Shown here in pieces: positions 31,878-46,765 of a DNA stretch of 64,000 nucleotides. Both the position numbers and the translations under genes were made by a program. The notes beneath the pieces were generated by a model, which saw nothing but the letters and a program-made list of their open reading frames with translations, made no database searches and had not been told where the DNA came from. The DNA comes from Anomaloglossus baeobatrachus (Eukaryota > Chordata > Amphibia > Anura > Aromobatidae). How positions within the stretch are numbered: position 1 is the first letter of the stretch; every line of letters starts with the position of its first letter. The stretch covers positions 221,089,628-221,153,627 of the forward strand of contig NC_134358.1 of assembly GCF_048569485.1 (NCBI RefSeq), given 5' to 3'.

Positions 31878-34749
31878 CCCCTTTACCCCTAGGAATGGTG
31901 TTCACCTACCAGACCAGGCCATTTTTTTGGAATTCTGACCAATGTCACTTTGAGGTTATAACTCTGGAATGCTTCAATGGATACCGGTGATTCTGAGACA
32001 ATTTTTTCATGACATATTGTACTTTATGATCATCGTAAATTTAGGAAGATATTTTTTTCTTTTGTGAAAATATCAGAAATTCCAAAGTTTGAGAAAATAT
32101 AAAAAATTCCAAAGTATAGAAATTTTACAATTTCCAAACTGAATTTTTACTCCATTAAATCTGAGAGTTACAGTATGTCACACAAAAATAGTTAATAAAT
32201 AACATTTCCCACATGCCTACTTTACATCAGCACAATTTTTGAAACATAATTTTTTTTTTTTGTTAGGAAGTTAGAAGGGTTCAACGTTCAACAGAAATTT
32301 TCTAATTTTTCAAACAAAATTTACAAAACCATTTTTTTATGGACCACATCACATTTGAAGAGACTTTGAGAGACTTATGTGAAAATAGCCAAAAGTGACA
32401 CCATTCTGAAAACTGAACCCCTCACACTGCTCAAAACCACATCCAAGAAATTTATTAACCCTTTAAGTGCTTCACAGGAATTAAAGAAATGTGGAAGGAA
32501 AAAATTAAAATGTTACTTTTTCCTACAAAAATGTGTGAGGTTTAGAGCAAAGTTTAGACCAAAATTTTGTTTTTTCACAAGAGTAAAATGAAAAAAAAAT
32601 AAAATGCAGCATCTAATTTATTGTGCCATTTCTCCGGAGTATGACAATACCGAACATGTGGTGGAAATCTACAGTTTGGGCGCACAGCAGAGCTCGGAAG
32701 GGAAGGAGCGCCATTTGACTTTTTGAATAAAAAATTGTCTGGAATCTTTACCATGTCGCGTTTGGAGAGCCCCTGAAGATCCTAAACAGTGGAACTCCCC
32801 CACAAGAGACCCCCATTTTGGCAACTAGACCCATCAAGGAAATTATCTAGATGTTTAATGAACACCTTGAACCTCCAGGTGCTTCACAGAATTTTATACC
32901 ATTGAGCCGTAAAAATAAAAAAATACATTATTACCACAAACCTGTTGCTTCAACCAAACAGCTTTTTATTTACAAGGGTAACGGGAGAAAATGCACCATA
33001 CAATTTATTGTGCAATTTTTCCTGAATACGCCGATACCCCATATGTGGTCAAAACTACTTTTGAGGCACAGTGCAAAGTCAAGAAAGATAGGAGCGCCAT
33101 ATTTGAGATCAGATTTAGTTGAAATGGTTTGCGGGTGCCATGTCACATTGGCAGAGCCCCTGAGGTGCCAGAACAGCAGAATCCCCCACAAGTGACCCCA
33201 TTTTATAAACTGCACCCCTCAATGAATTCATCCAGGGGTGCAGTGAGCATATTGACATCACAGGTGTGTCAGAAAATATTAACTATTGGTCAGTGAAGAA
33301 AAAATAATTACATTTTTACCACTAAAATGTTGTTTTAGTCCCAGATTTCCAATTTTCACAAGGGGAATAGGTAAAAACGGCCCATAATGAGTTATACAAT
33401 GTCTCCTGACTGTACAGTACTGTTTGGCAGGCCTCGGGGGGGAAGGAGCGCCATTTCAGTTTTGAAGCCAGATTTTCCTAGAATACTTTGCAGATTCCAT
33501 TTGCAGAGCCCTTAAGTGCCAGAACAGAAGAAACCCCCTCAAGTGACCACGTTTTGGAAATTACACCCTCTGGCAAGTCATCTATGGGTGTGACTATTTT
33601 AGTCTCTGGAACATATGTAAATTGCAGTGAATGTTGCAGAATTAAAAATTGCAAATATTTTGGATCAGTTTCCACTTATCCTGTGCTCTATGCTAAGTAC
33701 TTACATCAGGGTTTCCATTTCTCTGAAATACGTAATTCAGGTGAAACTCTTGACGGATCCATTCACTAATGAGGCAGCAGAGTTACTGCGGACTCTATTT
33801 GGCCTCTGTTCAGCGGTGTCAGTTTTTTCGAAGGTGAACATAACTCTTGATGACCACACTTTTGTGATCATCTAAAGAGAGGCATAAAAACATGGACACT
33901 GCCGGACACTGCCGAACCACAGCCCAAACAGGAGTTCTAAGTGACTACCTCTGCCTCATTACAGTGAAGTTTCCGTTAATAATTATGTCTGAATCACGTT
34001 TATTCTACCATATACATGTAATCTCCGATGTAAGCATTCAGCGTAGAGTGCCGGATCAATATGAGCCACGCCATACTGCAAGCTTTTAGAGGTAGAAGGA
34101 ACAAATCAATAGCGGTTGAAGAATTTGCTTTACTTATTTTTTACACCGTTCACCATGCAGCATAAGTGATTAGGTGGTTTTATTCCTCTGGTCAGTACTA
34201 TTACAGCGATGCGAAGTGTATATTGGTTTTTTTAGGTTTGGCAACTATCAAACTAAAAAGGCTGTTTTACATAATATTTTTTGTATCACTGAATTTTGAA
34301 GGCTATAGTTTTATATATTGTCTGCTGACAGTTATGCACGATCATTGCAATACATTTTAATCTCAGTTTCATACTGATAGAAGCTTCAGTGATCATGCTA
34401 CAAGCATGATATCCAAGGTTTCCTTTAGCTTGGTGACCATGGCAACAATTGGGCCCTTGCGATTACATCGTGAGGGCACTTATTGGAGAGGGAGCACTAT
34501 CCCTCTCACAATCCCTTAAATGCTGTGATTGGTATCAATAGCAGCATTTAGGGAGTTAAGCAGCTAGGGATGGAGCGAGGCTGTCCTTGGCTGTGAGGGT
34601 CGGGGCTTGGCTGTCAGATAATCTGAGCTCCTGGTAGCGATTGTGGAGGCACAGCGCCGAAGCCCTCACAATGACATACTGGGTACATCCTTGGTCGTTA
34701 AGGCACTGACAACCAGGACATACGCAGTACGTCCAATGTCGTGAAGAGG
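31878..34749. mobile_element. Long piggyBac-like non-autonomous element
   Basis: A 2.87-kb element starting CCCCTTTACC and ending GTGAAGAGG, with TTAA on each side (31874-31877, 34750-34753), which is the piggyBac signature. The interior is made of diverged ~350-bp modules, each with 'gtgacaccatt', 'ggaaggagcgccatt' and 'accccatatgtgg'-like phrases. There is no transposase frame. A fragment recurs at 43620-44930. Confidence 0.65.
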
Positions 34750-35005
34750 TTAAATGCTTAAATGACCCACATAACATAAAAAGCATATAGTTACCTTTCA
34801 TACTAGCGCTGTTTTTGTGATATTGGCGCTGTGATTACCATTAGTATCAGACATTGTTTTGTGACCCCTGCAGTACTCTGTCAGATGAAATTATTCCGTC
34901 TGACAAAAATGTGAAGAAAACAGTCTACCAGCCAGAATTGACAGGTTTGCATAACATTGTCAGATTGTTAAGAATCACAGTGCTGACATCACAGGAACAG
35001 TGTTA

Positions 35006-36790
35006 GGCTGGAAACACATCTATGCGAGTAAAATCGGTCCGAGTTGGCTGAAAAAACTCGGCTGATTTTAGTTCACGTTAGGTCAGAGTGCAATGCAACT
35101 GCACTGCGATCCTGAGATTTTTCTCATGATTGCAGTGCGTGTGTGATCCATGTGTGATCCTTTTTTTTTCTCCGCAGCTGTTATCTGCCATTCAGCTCCG
35201 CTGACAGCAGCCATGTAGCAGAGCTGAATGGCAGATGACAGCAGACAGACAGAGCCGCACGATCAGAATGAACTCGGGTGAACTTCACCCGACTTCATTT
35301 TCATGCCGCGGCTCTGTCTGTGTTGTGTCCTGATTAGCGGTCACCCGTGAAGGATTCACCGGTGACCGCTAATCCCCTGAGTGACTGAAGTGAGCAGCGC
35401 GATTAGCGCTGCTGTCACTCAGGTTACCCGCGGCCAGCTGGATCCTCCCCCCGTGACCGCAACTCACCTGTGACTTCATCGCTGTCACTCGGGCGACTTG
35501 CTGTCAGTTGGAGGATCCAGCGGTGGCCACGAGTTACCTGACTGACATCAGCTGATTGCGCTTCTCACCTCAGTTGCTGCGTGGAGGTGACAGGAGCGGC
35601 GGTGTCTTCTGCAGCTCCTGTCACCTTCATGTAGCAGAGCTGGAAGTGACGCAGGATGTCCGTGGATTACGTCGGACAAGGATGGGTTTTCTGGGTACTT
35701 AATAAAGTGGTGAACGAGGGTCTCTGTTATTGTTTATTATTTCAAATAAAGAATTTTTTCACTGTGTGTGTTTATTAACTTTAATTTACAGGTTAATCAT
35801 TGGGGGTGTCTTATAGACGCCTGCAATGATTAATCTAGGATTTAGTGGCAGCTATGGGCTGCCATTAACTCCTTATTACCCCGATTGCCAAAGCACCAGG
35901 GCAACTCGGGAAGAGCCGGGTACAGTCCCAGTACAGTCGCATCTAATTGAAGCGGCCATTCTGGGCAGCTGCTGGCTGATATTGTTAGGCTGGGGGGGCC
36001 CCATAACGTGGAGCTCACAATCCTGAGAATACCAGCCTTCAGCCGTATGGCTTTATCTGGCTAGTATTAAAATTGGGGGGGGACTGCACGCCGTTTTTTT
36101 AATTATTTATTTTAATGCACAGCATAGACACGCCCACTGGCTGCTGTGATTGGTTGCAGTGAGACAGCTGTCACTCAGCGTGGGGGCGTGTCTGACTGCA
36201 ACCAATCATAGGTGCCGGTGGGCGGGTAAAGCAGGGAATACGAGATTGAATAATGAGCGGCCGGCTTTTTCAAAAGAGAAGCCGCCGGAGCAGTTTGAAC
36301 GCCGTACAGCGCCGCGCTGGTGATCAGGGATCAGTGAGTATGAGAGAAGGGGGGTGAGGGATAGACCGACATGGACAGAGAGTGAGGGACAGAGATAGTG
36401 ACCGACAGACAGAGAGAGAATAGAGACCGAGAGGGAGAGACCGACTGACAGAGACTAGTGATTGACAGACATTGTGAGACATCACTTTTTTCCAGTGTTT
36501 TAGGAAACATGCGAGAAATGTATTTAGAAAATCGCATGTCACTAGGATGGTGTGAGTGCCGTTCCGTGACATCGGATTTTTTACACGCTCCTATAGACTT
36601 GCATTGGAGAGACTCGCAGTAGAAACTTGCAAAAAAGCAGCATGCTGCGATTTTTTTTTTTTCTCAGTCCGATTTGGACTGAGAAAAAAATCGCAAATGC
36701 GAGCTGAATCATTCACTAACGTGTCAGATTCCAATGCGAGATTTTCTCGCATTGCTCTACTGTGAGAAACTCGCAAGTGAGAAGCAGCCC
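35006..36790. mobile_element. Harbinger-like non-autonomous element (M5) containing FB1 sequence
   Basis: The ends GGCTGGAAACACATCTATGC and ...TTGCGAG...AAGCAGCCC are imperfect inverses, with TTA duplicates (35003-35005, 36791-36793). From about 35630 to 36330 the interior is FB1 material ('tttagtggcagctatgggctg', 'ctgcaaccaatcataggtg'). This is either a nested insertion or a captured segment. Non-coding. Confidence 0.5.
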
Positions 36791-36793
36791 TTA

Positions 36794-37420
36794 GTCTGAA
36801 AGACTTATTTTTTTTATGGTATTTGGGCACTTAAAGCAATTATCTGGCTTATTTTGCCTTTTTTTGCCATTTCACTATTGGGCTACATAGGGACAGGTAA
36901 GTAGATAGCAACTTACATACCTGCCCTGCTGTCTGCCCCTCTCCCCCGCTCAGATTTTGCTGCTTCCTGTGACGACACGTCATCAGGGGCAGGACCTATT
37001 TGACGGGCAACACAGCAGACTTCATGTTGTCTCACTGCTGGGCGGGTACAATGTGCCCGTAGGCCTCATGCAGCCCCTGATGCTGCTTCCGGCGCGCAGG
37101 CCCATGGCCCCCTTGCTGATTGCTGCCTGTGCTGTGGCCGTGCAGTCAGCGCTTTATATCAGAGGGCAGATTCCCAGGAAAGCTCTGTATACAGCTACTG
37201 CAATGATCAGCCGCCGGCCAATCAGAGGCCAGCAGCGGATCACTGGAGAGGCTGTATACAGAGCTCGTCCCTGCACAGCGCTTGGGAATCTGTCCTCTGA
37301 TTTAAAGCTCTGTCAGTGGCGGCTCCTGCACCGGCAGCGTTCAAGAAGCAGGAAACAGGTCACCGAGTGAACGAGGACAGGTGAGAATAATTTGTCTTTG
37401 TTTTGTTTTTTTTTGCATGT
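36794..37420. other. No gene; GC-rich dispersed sequence
   Basis: From 36955 to 37370 the sequence is moderately GC-rich and continuously open in one frame for 137 codons, but the peptide is low in structure and resembles no family I know. It is probably part of an unclassified dispersed repeat. Confidence 0.35.
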
Positions 37421-37424
37421 GTGA

Positions 37425-37640
37425 TGAAAGGTACAATAGGGGACACTACTACAGGATGGAGCATTGCTACAAGAAAAGGACTAGGAAAGAGGACATTACT
37501 ATAAGGAGAGGACCAGGAAAGGGGACATTATTACAGAATGAGCAGAAGGATGGGGCACAATATTATAGGATAGGCAAAAGGATGGGGCACATACTATATT
37601 ATGGGGACAAGGATGGGTACATTACTACATTATATGTGCG
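37425..37640 (+). repeat. Degenerate purine-rich tandem repeat
   Basis: Units of about 36-40 bp built on 'ggggacattactacaggatg' and 'gacaaggatggg', strongly diverged. Confidence 0.65.
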
Positions 37641-37967
37641 GTGGATGTGAGGTAACATCACTGCTCTGTATTTCCAATGCTGGAGCCATCAGTGCTAAGC
37701 AGAATATTGACAGCCAATGAGTGTGCAGACGGCGGGGCTGGACAGTGAGGTCGGGCGGTGCCAGCTCTGACTGTGAGGTTTGGCAACCAAGGAAAAAGTC
37801 AAGTTTGCTTGAGCTGCGGGTAAATAAAGTGTCTGCAGAGAATAAAGTGATAATTCAAGAGGAACAAAAGTTAAAACAAAAAAAAAATAATGTAGGAATG
37901 TTTTAGATGACAATACAGCACAGATTAGCTTAAAAAAATGTTGGAGTTTGTCAGACAACTTCTTTAA

Positions 37968-38289
37968 AAGGGAACCAATCACCAGGATTTTAGTTTGTAA
38001 GCTAAAGCCAGTGCTATACTGGAATTATGAGGCTGATTCTATACATACCTGTAGTGGTCAGCTCGGAGGTATAGGTTTTGAAATCCAAACAAGTAAAGTT
38101 TATAAAATTAGCTGCTTGTTGAGTGACAGCAGCAAAGGAGCAGATCATATATTCATAGTTATCTGCTCCCCTATTAGAATTAACATAAGCATTATACCAA
38201 AGATTCACTTTGTCTCTTGCAGGACCTGTGTGAGGTCATACCCATGTGACCTGGTATCCAGCTTTGTTGGCTGAGGCTCCTCCCCTTCT
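37968..38289. mobile_element. Half of the palindromic TTAA MITE (family M2)
   Basis: The left arm matches 10764 onward ('gggaaccaatcaccaggatt'), preceded by TTAA at 37964-37967. It ends abruptly near the palindrome centre ('cccttctgg'), leaving one arm only. It is followed by a fragment of family M4. Confidence 0.75.
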
Positions 38290-38695
38290 GGATAAATCCG
38301 CAGGTTCTAGCAAGTACAGACACTCCCCATGTTACCCTATGGGATTTGGGGAGTGCTGTATCAATGGTGCGGTATGTGCGGGTTCAGGTAAAAGGCACGT
38401 GTGTGTGTGTATATAATATGGTCTGGTAAATGAGGGGGCGGGTGCTCACAATGGTTAGAAAAAGAAAAATATCATTTGATTCTTATTTTTTTTTTTGTTT
38501 GTATCTCCATGTGGGTTCTGCAGCGGCCTCAGGCATTTTATGGCGGTTGTGACTTACACAACCACACAAGGTGAGTGTTTCTGAGTTGTTTCACTTTTGA
38601 TTTTAATTGGATAAGACCCTATTTTGTGCGATTTCTCTTTCCAGCTCCTATTTACAAACATGCAAAAGAATAAGAAATAAGGAAGGGGCAACTAC

Positions 38696-38840
38696 TTTTT
38701 CACACCCCTGTATACACTCATATGAGTGAGCTATAGGACTCTTTTCCACTTGTGATTTTCATGTGTGAGTGTGATCCGATAAAACATCGGATTGCACTCG
38801 CACCAGTGTTGATCAATGAGGCAGTGTCCTTCTGCTATGT
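38696..38840 (+). repeat. Direct repeat, first copy (second at 40225-40368)
   Basis: About 145 bp from 'cacacccctgtatacactca' to 'gtgtccttctgctat', present twice in the same orientation 1.5 kb apart at roughly 95% identity. The second copy forms the left part of a MITE (40265-40630), so this one is a detached partial copy. Confidence 0.8.
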
Positions 38841-39101
38841 GGGCGTCACCTTACACACAGGAAACAGTGCTCCATAACCAATCTGGTAAATACCTCACTA
38901 TTATGTGTATATTTGTACTGATTTTGACAAATTGAGACTTTATATGGTGGCTATCTGACTATTGTTAGATAGAGCAGTTTCCTTCTATGAGCTAATACCT
39001 GCAATTTAAGTATTGGATAAATTACCTTGGGTTTACACTGGTTGCTCTGCAGGCAACAAGAAGTTGTATGATAGATTGTAGCTTGACTCCTGGCCACCTT
39101 A

Positions 39102-39959
39102 GGGTACCTTCACACTTAGCGATGCAGCAGCGATCCGACCAGCGATCTGATCTGGTCAGGATCGCTGCTGCATCGCTACATGGTCGCTGGTGAGCTGTCA
39201 AACAGGCAGATCTCACCAGCGACCAGTGAAAAGCCCCCAGCCAGCAGCGACGTGCAAGCCGTCTGGAGCCGCCGTCTGGAAGCTGCGGAGACTGGTAACT
39301 AAGGTAAACATCGGGTATGGTTACCCGATGTTTACATTAGTTACCAGCGCACACCGCTTAGCTGTGTGTGCAGGGAGCAGGGAGCCGCGCACACTGAGCG
39401 CTGGCTCCTTGCTCTCCTAGCTACAGTACACATCGGGTTAATTAACCCGATGTGTAATGCAGCTACATGTGCAGAGAGCAGGGAGCCGCGCACACTGCTT
39501 AGCGCTGGCTCCTTGCTCTCCTAGCTGCTGTACACATCGGGTTAATTAACCCGATGTGTACAGCAGCTACATGTGCAGAGAGCCGGAGCCGGCAGCACAG
39601 GCAGCGTGAGAGCTGCAGAGGCTGGTAACTAAGGTAAATATCGGGTAACCACCTTGGTTACCCGATGTTTATCTTGGTTACAAGCTTACCTCAGCTGTCA
39701 GACGCCGGCTCCTGCTCCCTTCTCGCTTCATTTGTCGCTCTCTCGCTGTCACACACAGCGATCTGTGTGTCACAGTGGGAGAGCGCCTTTGAAGAAAACG
39801 AACCAGGGCTGTGTGTAACGAGCAGCGATCTCGCAGCAGGGGCCAGATCGCTGCTCATTGTCACACACAGCGAGATCGCTAATGAGGTCACTGCTGCGTC
39901 ACAAAAAGCGTGACTCAGCAGCGATCTCGGCAGTGAGCTCGCTGTGTGTGAAGCACCCC
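39102..39959. mobile_element. MITE family M3 (copy b)
   Basis: An 858-bp element with ends GGGTACCTTCACACTTAGCG / ...GTGTGAAGCACCCC and a TTA duplication (39099-39101, 39960-39962), supporting PIF/Harbinger. It has more internal palindrome blocks than copy a, including the repeated 'cacatcgggttaattaaccc' motif near 39430 and 39534. Confidence 0.75.
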
Positions 39960-40264
39960 TTACTCTAGCACGTGACACTTTTATCTCCTTGCTGAGATTT
40001 ACTTATCTATATAGATATAATTATTTATATACATATAACCCTTATACCATACCCTATTTTTGTACGATATCCTTAGGTGTGATATGCAGGTTATCCCTTT
40101 TCTGACGCCCCTTTCTTCCAGCTAATGGTTGTGTTTTTTAAAAATATATGTATTGTTTTAATTGAATATTAATAAAGACAATTTTTTTGTGACCCCTTGT
40201 TCGGTATTCTTTCTTGGTGTTGTGTTTTTCACACCCCTGTATACACTCATATGAGTGAGCCACA

Positions 40265-40630
40265 GGGCTCTTTTCCACTTGCGATTTTCATGTGCAAGTG
40301 TAATCCGATAAAACATCGGATTGCACTCGCACCAGTGTGAATCAATGAGGCAGTGTCCTTCTGCTATTTTTTTTCTTCAGCTTTGATTGTGCTGAGGTTC
40401 AAATTGCAGCATGCTGCGTAGATCGCACCAGACTTGCTATGAGTGCGAGAAAAATATCGCACGGCATTACATATGCATGTCATACGGATCCTTGGGAAAA
40501 AAATCTACACACTCGCATGTCATACGGATGCTAGGTGTGAAAAAAACCGCAGAACATACGCATGACACTTGTCCACGTTTTCAGGACGAGTATCGCAGTG
40601 ATTATTTTATCGCAAGTGGAAAAGAGGCCT
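40265..40630. mobile_element. MITE with inverted ends (GGGCTCTTTTCCACTTGCGA)
   Basis: The left end GGGCTCTTTTCCACTTGCGA faces the right end ...TCGCAAGTGGAAAAGAGGCC. The interior is rich in 'catacggat' and 'gcatgtcatacggatgct' blocks. TTA follows the right end, but the left flank does not match. Confidence 0.6.
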
Positions 40631-40968
40631 TAGGGTTACATCTGCGTATATAAAATCACAGAGATTCTCAGGCAGAAAAGTTGGTGTCAGGCGAGTGTCA
40701 TGCGTTTTGTTTTTTTTTCCCTCACCTAGCATCTGTATGTCATGCGAAGGTGCATTTTTTTTTTTCTTGCCAAGAAAAGAAAAAAAAAAAAAGCATACTC
40801 GCATAGCACTTGAATGACATACGGATGCTAGTAGAAAACATGCGCCGACTAATAGAGTTCTGACCGGGAACTTGCATATAGCACAACTGTTGTCATGGGA
40901 CCGCCGTTCCTGGCTCAGAAACTGGTGAATCCTCGAAGCACACAGTGTGTGCAGTGGGTGGATTCCTA

Positions 40969-42593
<1,625 letters not shown>

Positions 42594-43089
42594 TAGGTCT
42601 GCAATCACATACAGCGACTGCAGAGTTGTCATTTTAGACCGGACAACCCTTTGAAGTTGCTTAAAATATCTTCTCTATACCATCAATTTAATGCCTACTC
42701 ATAAAAGTGTTAGCCACAGAGTGCCATCATAACTATGGTCCCCATTAATGTAAGATTAAAAACGGTGTCAATAACATTTTTAACTGCCCAGTACCCTCGC
42801 AATGCCAGCCCTACAGTGTGCTACCCCCATAAAAGTCACAGCCACTTAGTGCTCCATTAGCATTTCTCTGTCATTTCTATCTTCCTGTACAATGCTCATT
42901 AAACTATTATTTGATTTTGCAGGGGAAATAGCTCTTTCTCCTGCAAAACTATGCGATGTTCACATTTTTGAGATCGAAACAGCTGTTCCTACACAAACTC
43001 AAGAAACTGTTTAAATAGCAATTTATAACCCAGAGCAGCTACTAGCCTCTGCAGCTTTTGGCCGCCCCTCAAGCAGTACCAATAAATAT

Positions 43090-43370
43090 TCCATGTGTGG
43101 TCTCATTAGTGATTTGTAAAGATACAGAGCTACTACTATATGTTCTCTTCAGATGCATCTACCCTTCTTCTAAAGCACCCCATGATGTCATTTGCCTTGG
43201 CAGCAGCTCTCTGACACTGGTTGCTTCCATTTAGTTTGCTGTCCACTAATATCCGCAAGAACTTTTCCTTAACAGTTAGAACTGTTTTCACAATACATAC
43301 TGTAGCTTGCATTTTTCCTTATCAAGTGTATAATCTTATATTTAATCATCAATCCGTTTGGCAAATTAAC
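43090..43370 (-). mobile_element. LINE fragment, CR1/L2-group reverse transcriptase C-terminus
   Basis: Minus-strand translation gives EKFLRILVDSKLNGSNQCQ followed by RAAAKANDIMGCFRRR, the conserved 'KDLGILVDSKL...AAKANKIMGC' segment of CR1/L2-type non-LTR retrotransposons. Only this tail segment survives; flanking frames are interrupted. Confidence 0.8.
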
Positions 43371-43619
43371 CAAACCGCTCTTGCTATATTGCTATTTTAT
43401 GTGATAATTACGTTACACAGTTCAGAAACATCTGCAAAAATTATTCTTCAAGCATTATACAATAGTATTAATGAAAAATTAAGAGTTGAGCAAAAAGCTT
43501 TGCAGGACCTTGATGACCTTGATCCAGCGGCCACATTGGTAGTTCATGGCACCTGGACCAGTGCACTGCATATCTCCTACTGCCTGGAGGAGGATTTTTT
43601 GCCAAATTTCTGATATTTT

Positions 43620-44930
43620 CACAAATAAACGCAAAAAATATCCTCTTAAATTTACCACAAATATGAACTACTATATGTCATGAAAAAACACTCTGAATCA
43701 CCGTGATCCGTTGAAGCGTTCTAGAATTATAACCTCATAAGGTGACACTGGTCAGAATTGAAAAAATTGGCTTGGTCAGGAAGGTGTAAACCGGTGAAGG
43801 CTTAGGTGACATAAAATACCCAAAAGTGACACCATTCTAAAAACTGCACCCTTCAAAGTGCTCAAAACCACATCCAACAATTAACCCTTAAGGTGCTAAC
43901 AATTGTATAGAATTGTAAAGCGCTGCGGAATATGTTGGCGCTATAGAAATAAAGATTATGATTATAACAAGGAATTAAGCAATGTGGAAGGAAAAAAATG
44001 AAAAGTTTACTTTTTTCCCACAAAAATGTTACTTTAGCCCCAAATTTTGCATTTCACGAAGGTAACAGGAGAGAATGCACCATACAATGTGTTGTGCAAT
44101 TTCTCACAAGTACATCGATATGTGGTGGAAAACTACTGTTTGGGAGCAAACACTGGCCTTGGAAGGGAAGAAGTGCCATTTAACTTTTGAAATGCAAAAT
44201 TAGCTGGAATCTATAGCAGACGCCATGTCACGTTTGCAGCGCCTCTGATGTGCTTAAACAGTGGAAACCCCTCACAAGTGACCTCTTTTTGGAAACTAGA
44301 CACCTCAAGGAATGTATCTAGATGTGTGGTGAGCACTGTGTATTGCCAGGTACTTCACAGAATTTTAGAACGTTGAGTAGTAAATATAAAAAGCACATTT
44401 TTCCCACAAAAATGTTGTTTTAGTCCCAATATTTTATGTTCATAAGGGTAACAGGAGAAAATGCACCATACAATTTTTTTCTTCAAATTTCTCCTGAGTA
44501 CAGGAATACCCCATAAGTGGTGGAAAGCCACTGTTTAGGTGCATGGCACGGCTCATATGAGAAGGAGCATCATTTTGGCTTGAAAAGATTGCAGACGCAC
44601 ATTTGAAGAGCCCCTTTTATGCCAAAATAGCAGAAACTCCCACAAGTGACCCCATTTTGGAAGTTGCACCTCAATTAATTAATCTAAAGGATTAGGTAGC
44701 ATTTTTAACACAAAAGATGAGGAGGTGAGCTGATTCATACTATTGAGCATTTTTAACCCTCAGGCGATTCACAGAATTGTATAACATTGGGCTAAGTAAA
44801 TGAAAATTACGATTTATTTTTTTTCCCACTAAAATGCTTTGGCTTCAGGTTTTTAATTTTCAAAAACGTAATGGCAGAAAATAAATGATACAATTTTTTA
44901 CCCTATTTTACCTTCGTACATTGTGACCCC
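43620..44930. mobile_element. Fragment of the piggyBac-like module family
   Basis: Diverged copy of sequence in 31878-34749 ('gacaccattctaaaaactgc', 'ttaacttttgaaatgcaaaa', 'accccataagtggtgg'). The first ~170 bp run in the opposite orientation to the rest, indicating rearrangement. Terminal TTAA ends are not preserved. Confidence 0.6.
43894..43975 (+). mobile_element. SINE/LINE 3' end, truncated
   Basis: Contains 'gtaaagcgctgcggaatatg' and 'gcgctatagaaataaag', the tail of a retroposon common in vertebrate genomes. It interrupts the module at 'aaggtgct / ggaattaagc', which is continuous in the related element near 32470. Confidence 0.6.
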
Positions 44931-46002
44931 GTATATGCCAGTTACCCCTGTGCATAGTTAACCGTGCCCCTGGCACTGACTCACAACTAGCTCTGTACTG
45001 ATGCAATGCTGAGACAGTTGTCAGTCAGTATCAGGGCGTGGTTAAAGTTGCCGCTCACTATGCACAGAGCGGTGACTGAAACTGTGCAGGTCCACCCCTG
45101 TGATTGAAAGCCCAAGGCTGCTGGGAGGAATTAAGTTAATTTCCTACTGTGAGTGAGGCTCTCAGAGCAACGCTGGGCAGCTTCAGAACACTACTAACCT
45201 GCAGATTAACCCCATATCTGCATGTTAATAGTTATTTTTCACATGACAGTTTCCCTAGCAATGCACCTTGAAAAAAAAAAGTATGCAAATTAGCTTTCCT
45301 CCGGAGAGAAGAGAACTTTATGAGAAGAATAACTTTACCATAAATATAATTGTAAAGATTACCGTATATATTGTGTTTGGGCAATATATTGATTTTTCAT
45401 CTATACATTCTTTTACATTTCTAAATATATGTTTCCTTAAACACTTTGTTGAGATATTTGATATTCAGAACCTATACTTTTTACATTTAATTTTAATATG
45501 AGAAGCTTAGGATTTGTGACCAATCCATGCAATAGTGTGCATATGGCCTTCTTTAGTTATGAAAATTCCATAAACGATAGAAAAAGATATTCACAATTAA
45601 CTCAGCCACTTATGAATATCCCATTATTTGCTTAGCATTGTTCATGATGTGTACATCTAGGGTATATTGTCACTTAACAGGTGTTGAAACATATGGTTGT
45701 ATAGTCATACAAGATGTGAACTCTGTCAACTGCATGATAACAATTTCCCAGTATGTGATGTACATTATTATCCTATCAAATTACAGACATAAGTATTTTA
45801 CATATACCTCTGATAAACTAAAATGTTTTCTCAAATTTTAATGTTAGCCAGTGTTTTTATTATGCTCACAACAATATCAGATTCTTTTTTTTTTTATATT
45901 TTTATATAGGCATTGCTATGGTGGGGGCTTATAAGGATACAATTAGGTACAGTTTTTGCTTGGAATTGAAACTTTGTAGTAAAAAGGTTGAAACTCGCCC
46001 TA
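44931..46002. other. No gene recognised
   Basis: 44931-45200 may be an eroded end of the preceding repeat. 45200-46002 is AT-rich unique sequence without frames, RNA signatures or known repeats. Confidence 0.4.
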
Positions 46003-46006
46003 TTAA

Positions 46007-46170
46007 AGGGAACCTGTCAGCAGAAATTTCGCCCAAAACCTAAAAGATTCGCCCTCTGCAGCTCCTGGGCTGCATTCTAGAAAGGTCCCTGTTATTATTG
46101 TGCCCCATGTGAGATCAAAATAAAGACTTTATAAAGTTGGTACCTTTTTGTATTCAGATACTGTAAATGT
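46007..46170. mobile_element. One end of a TTAA-type MITE
   Basis: TTAA at 46003-46006 followed by AGGGAACCTGTCAGCAGAAA, a terminus of the same general type as other TTAA MITEs here. The opposite end is not found, so it is truncated. Confidence 0.45.
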
Positions 46171-46295
46171 GACACGGGGGGGCGGGCTTTCTGGCATCCG
46201 TTATTCTGCCTCCTGGTCCTGTATGCCGCCCCCAATCGCTCCTTTCCATAGCTGATGCACCGCCCACTGCTCCAGCCATCCCCGCGCACAAAATC

Positions 46296-46762
46296 GCGCA
46301 CCCCCGTCACACGGACTTACCTGCCCTGCGACGTTGCTCTGGCCGGCGATCCGCCTCCTTTCTAAGGGGGCGGGTCATGCGGCGTCACAGCGACGTCAGG
46401 CGGCAGCCGTCCAATAGAAGCGGAGGGGCGGAGATGAGCGGGACGTAAACATCCTGCCCACCTCCTTCCTTCCGCATAGCCGGTGGAGGCAGGCAAGGAG
46501 ATGTTCCTCGCTCCTGCGTTGTCACACACAGCGATGTGTGGTGCCGCAGGAACGAGGAACAACATCGCTAATGAGCGTTAAACGATTTTTGGTTTTAAGA
46601 CGACCTCTTCGCGGCAAACGATTTTGGCCGCTTTTGCGATCATTTTAGGTCGCACAAAAGTGTCACACGCTGCGATATCGTTAATGACGCTGGATGTGTG
46701 TCACTAACGGCGTGACCCCGACACTAAAATATTAACGATATCGTAGCGTGTAAAGCCCTCTT
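46296..46762. mobile_element. MITE, family M1 (copy d), left end missing
   Basis: Family blocks 'cctccttccttccgcatag', 'gcgatgtgtggtgccgcagg' and the terminus ...GCGTGTAAAGCCCTCTT are present; the left ~80 bp are absent. Confidence 0.75.
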
Positions 46763-46765
46763 TAC

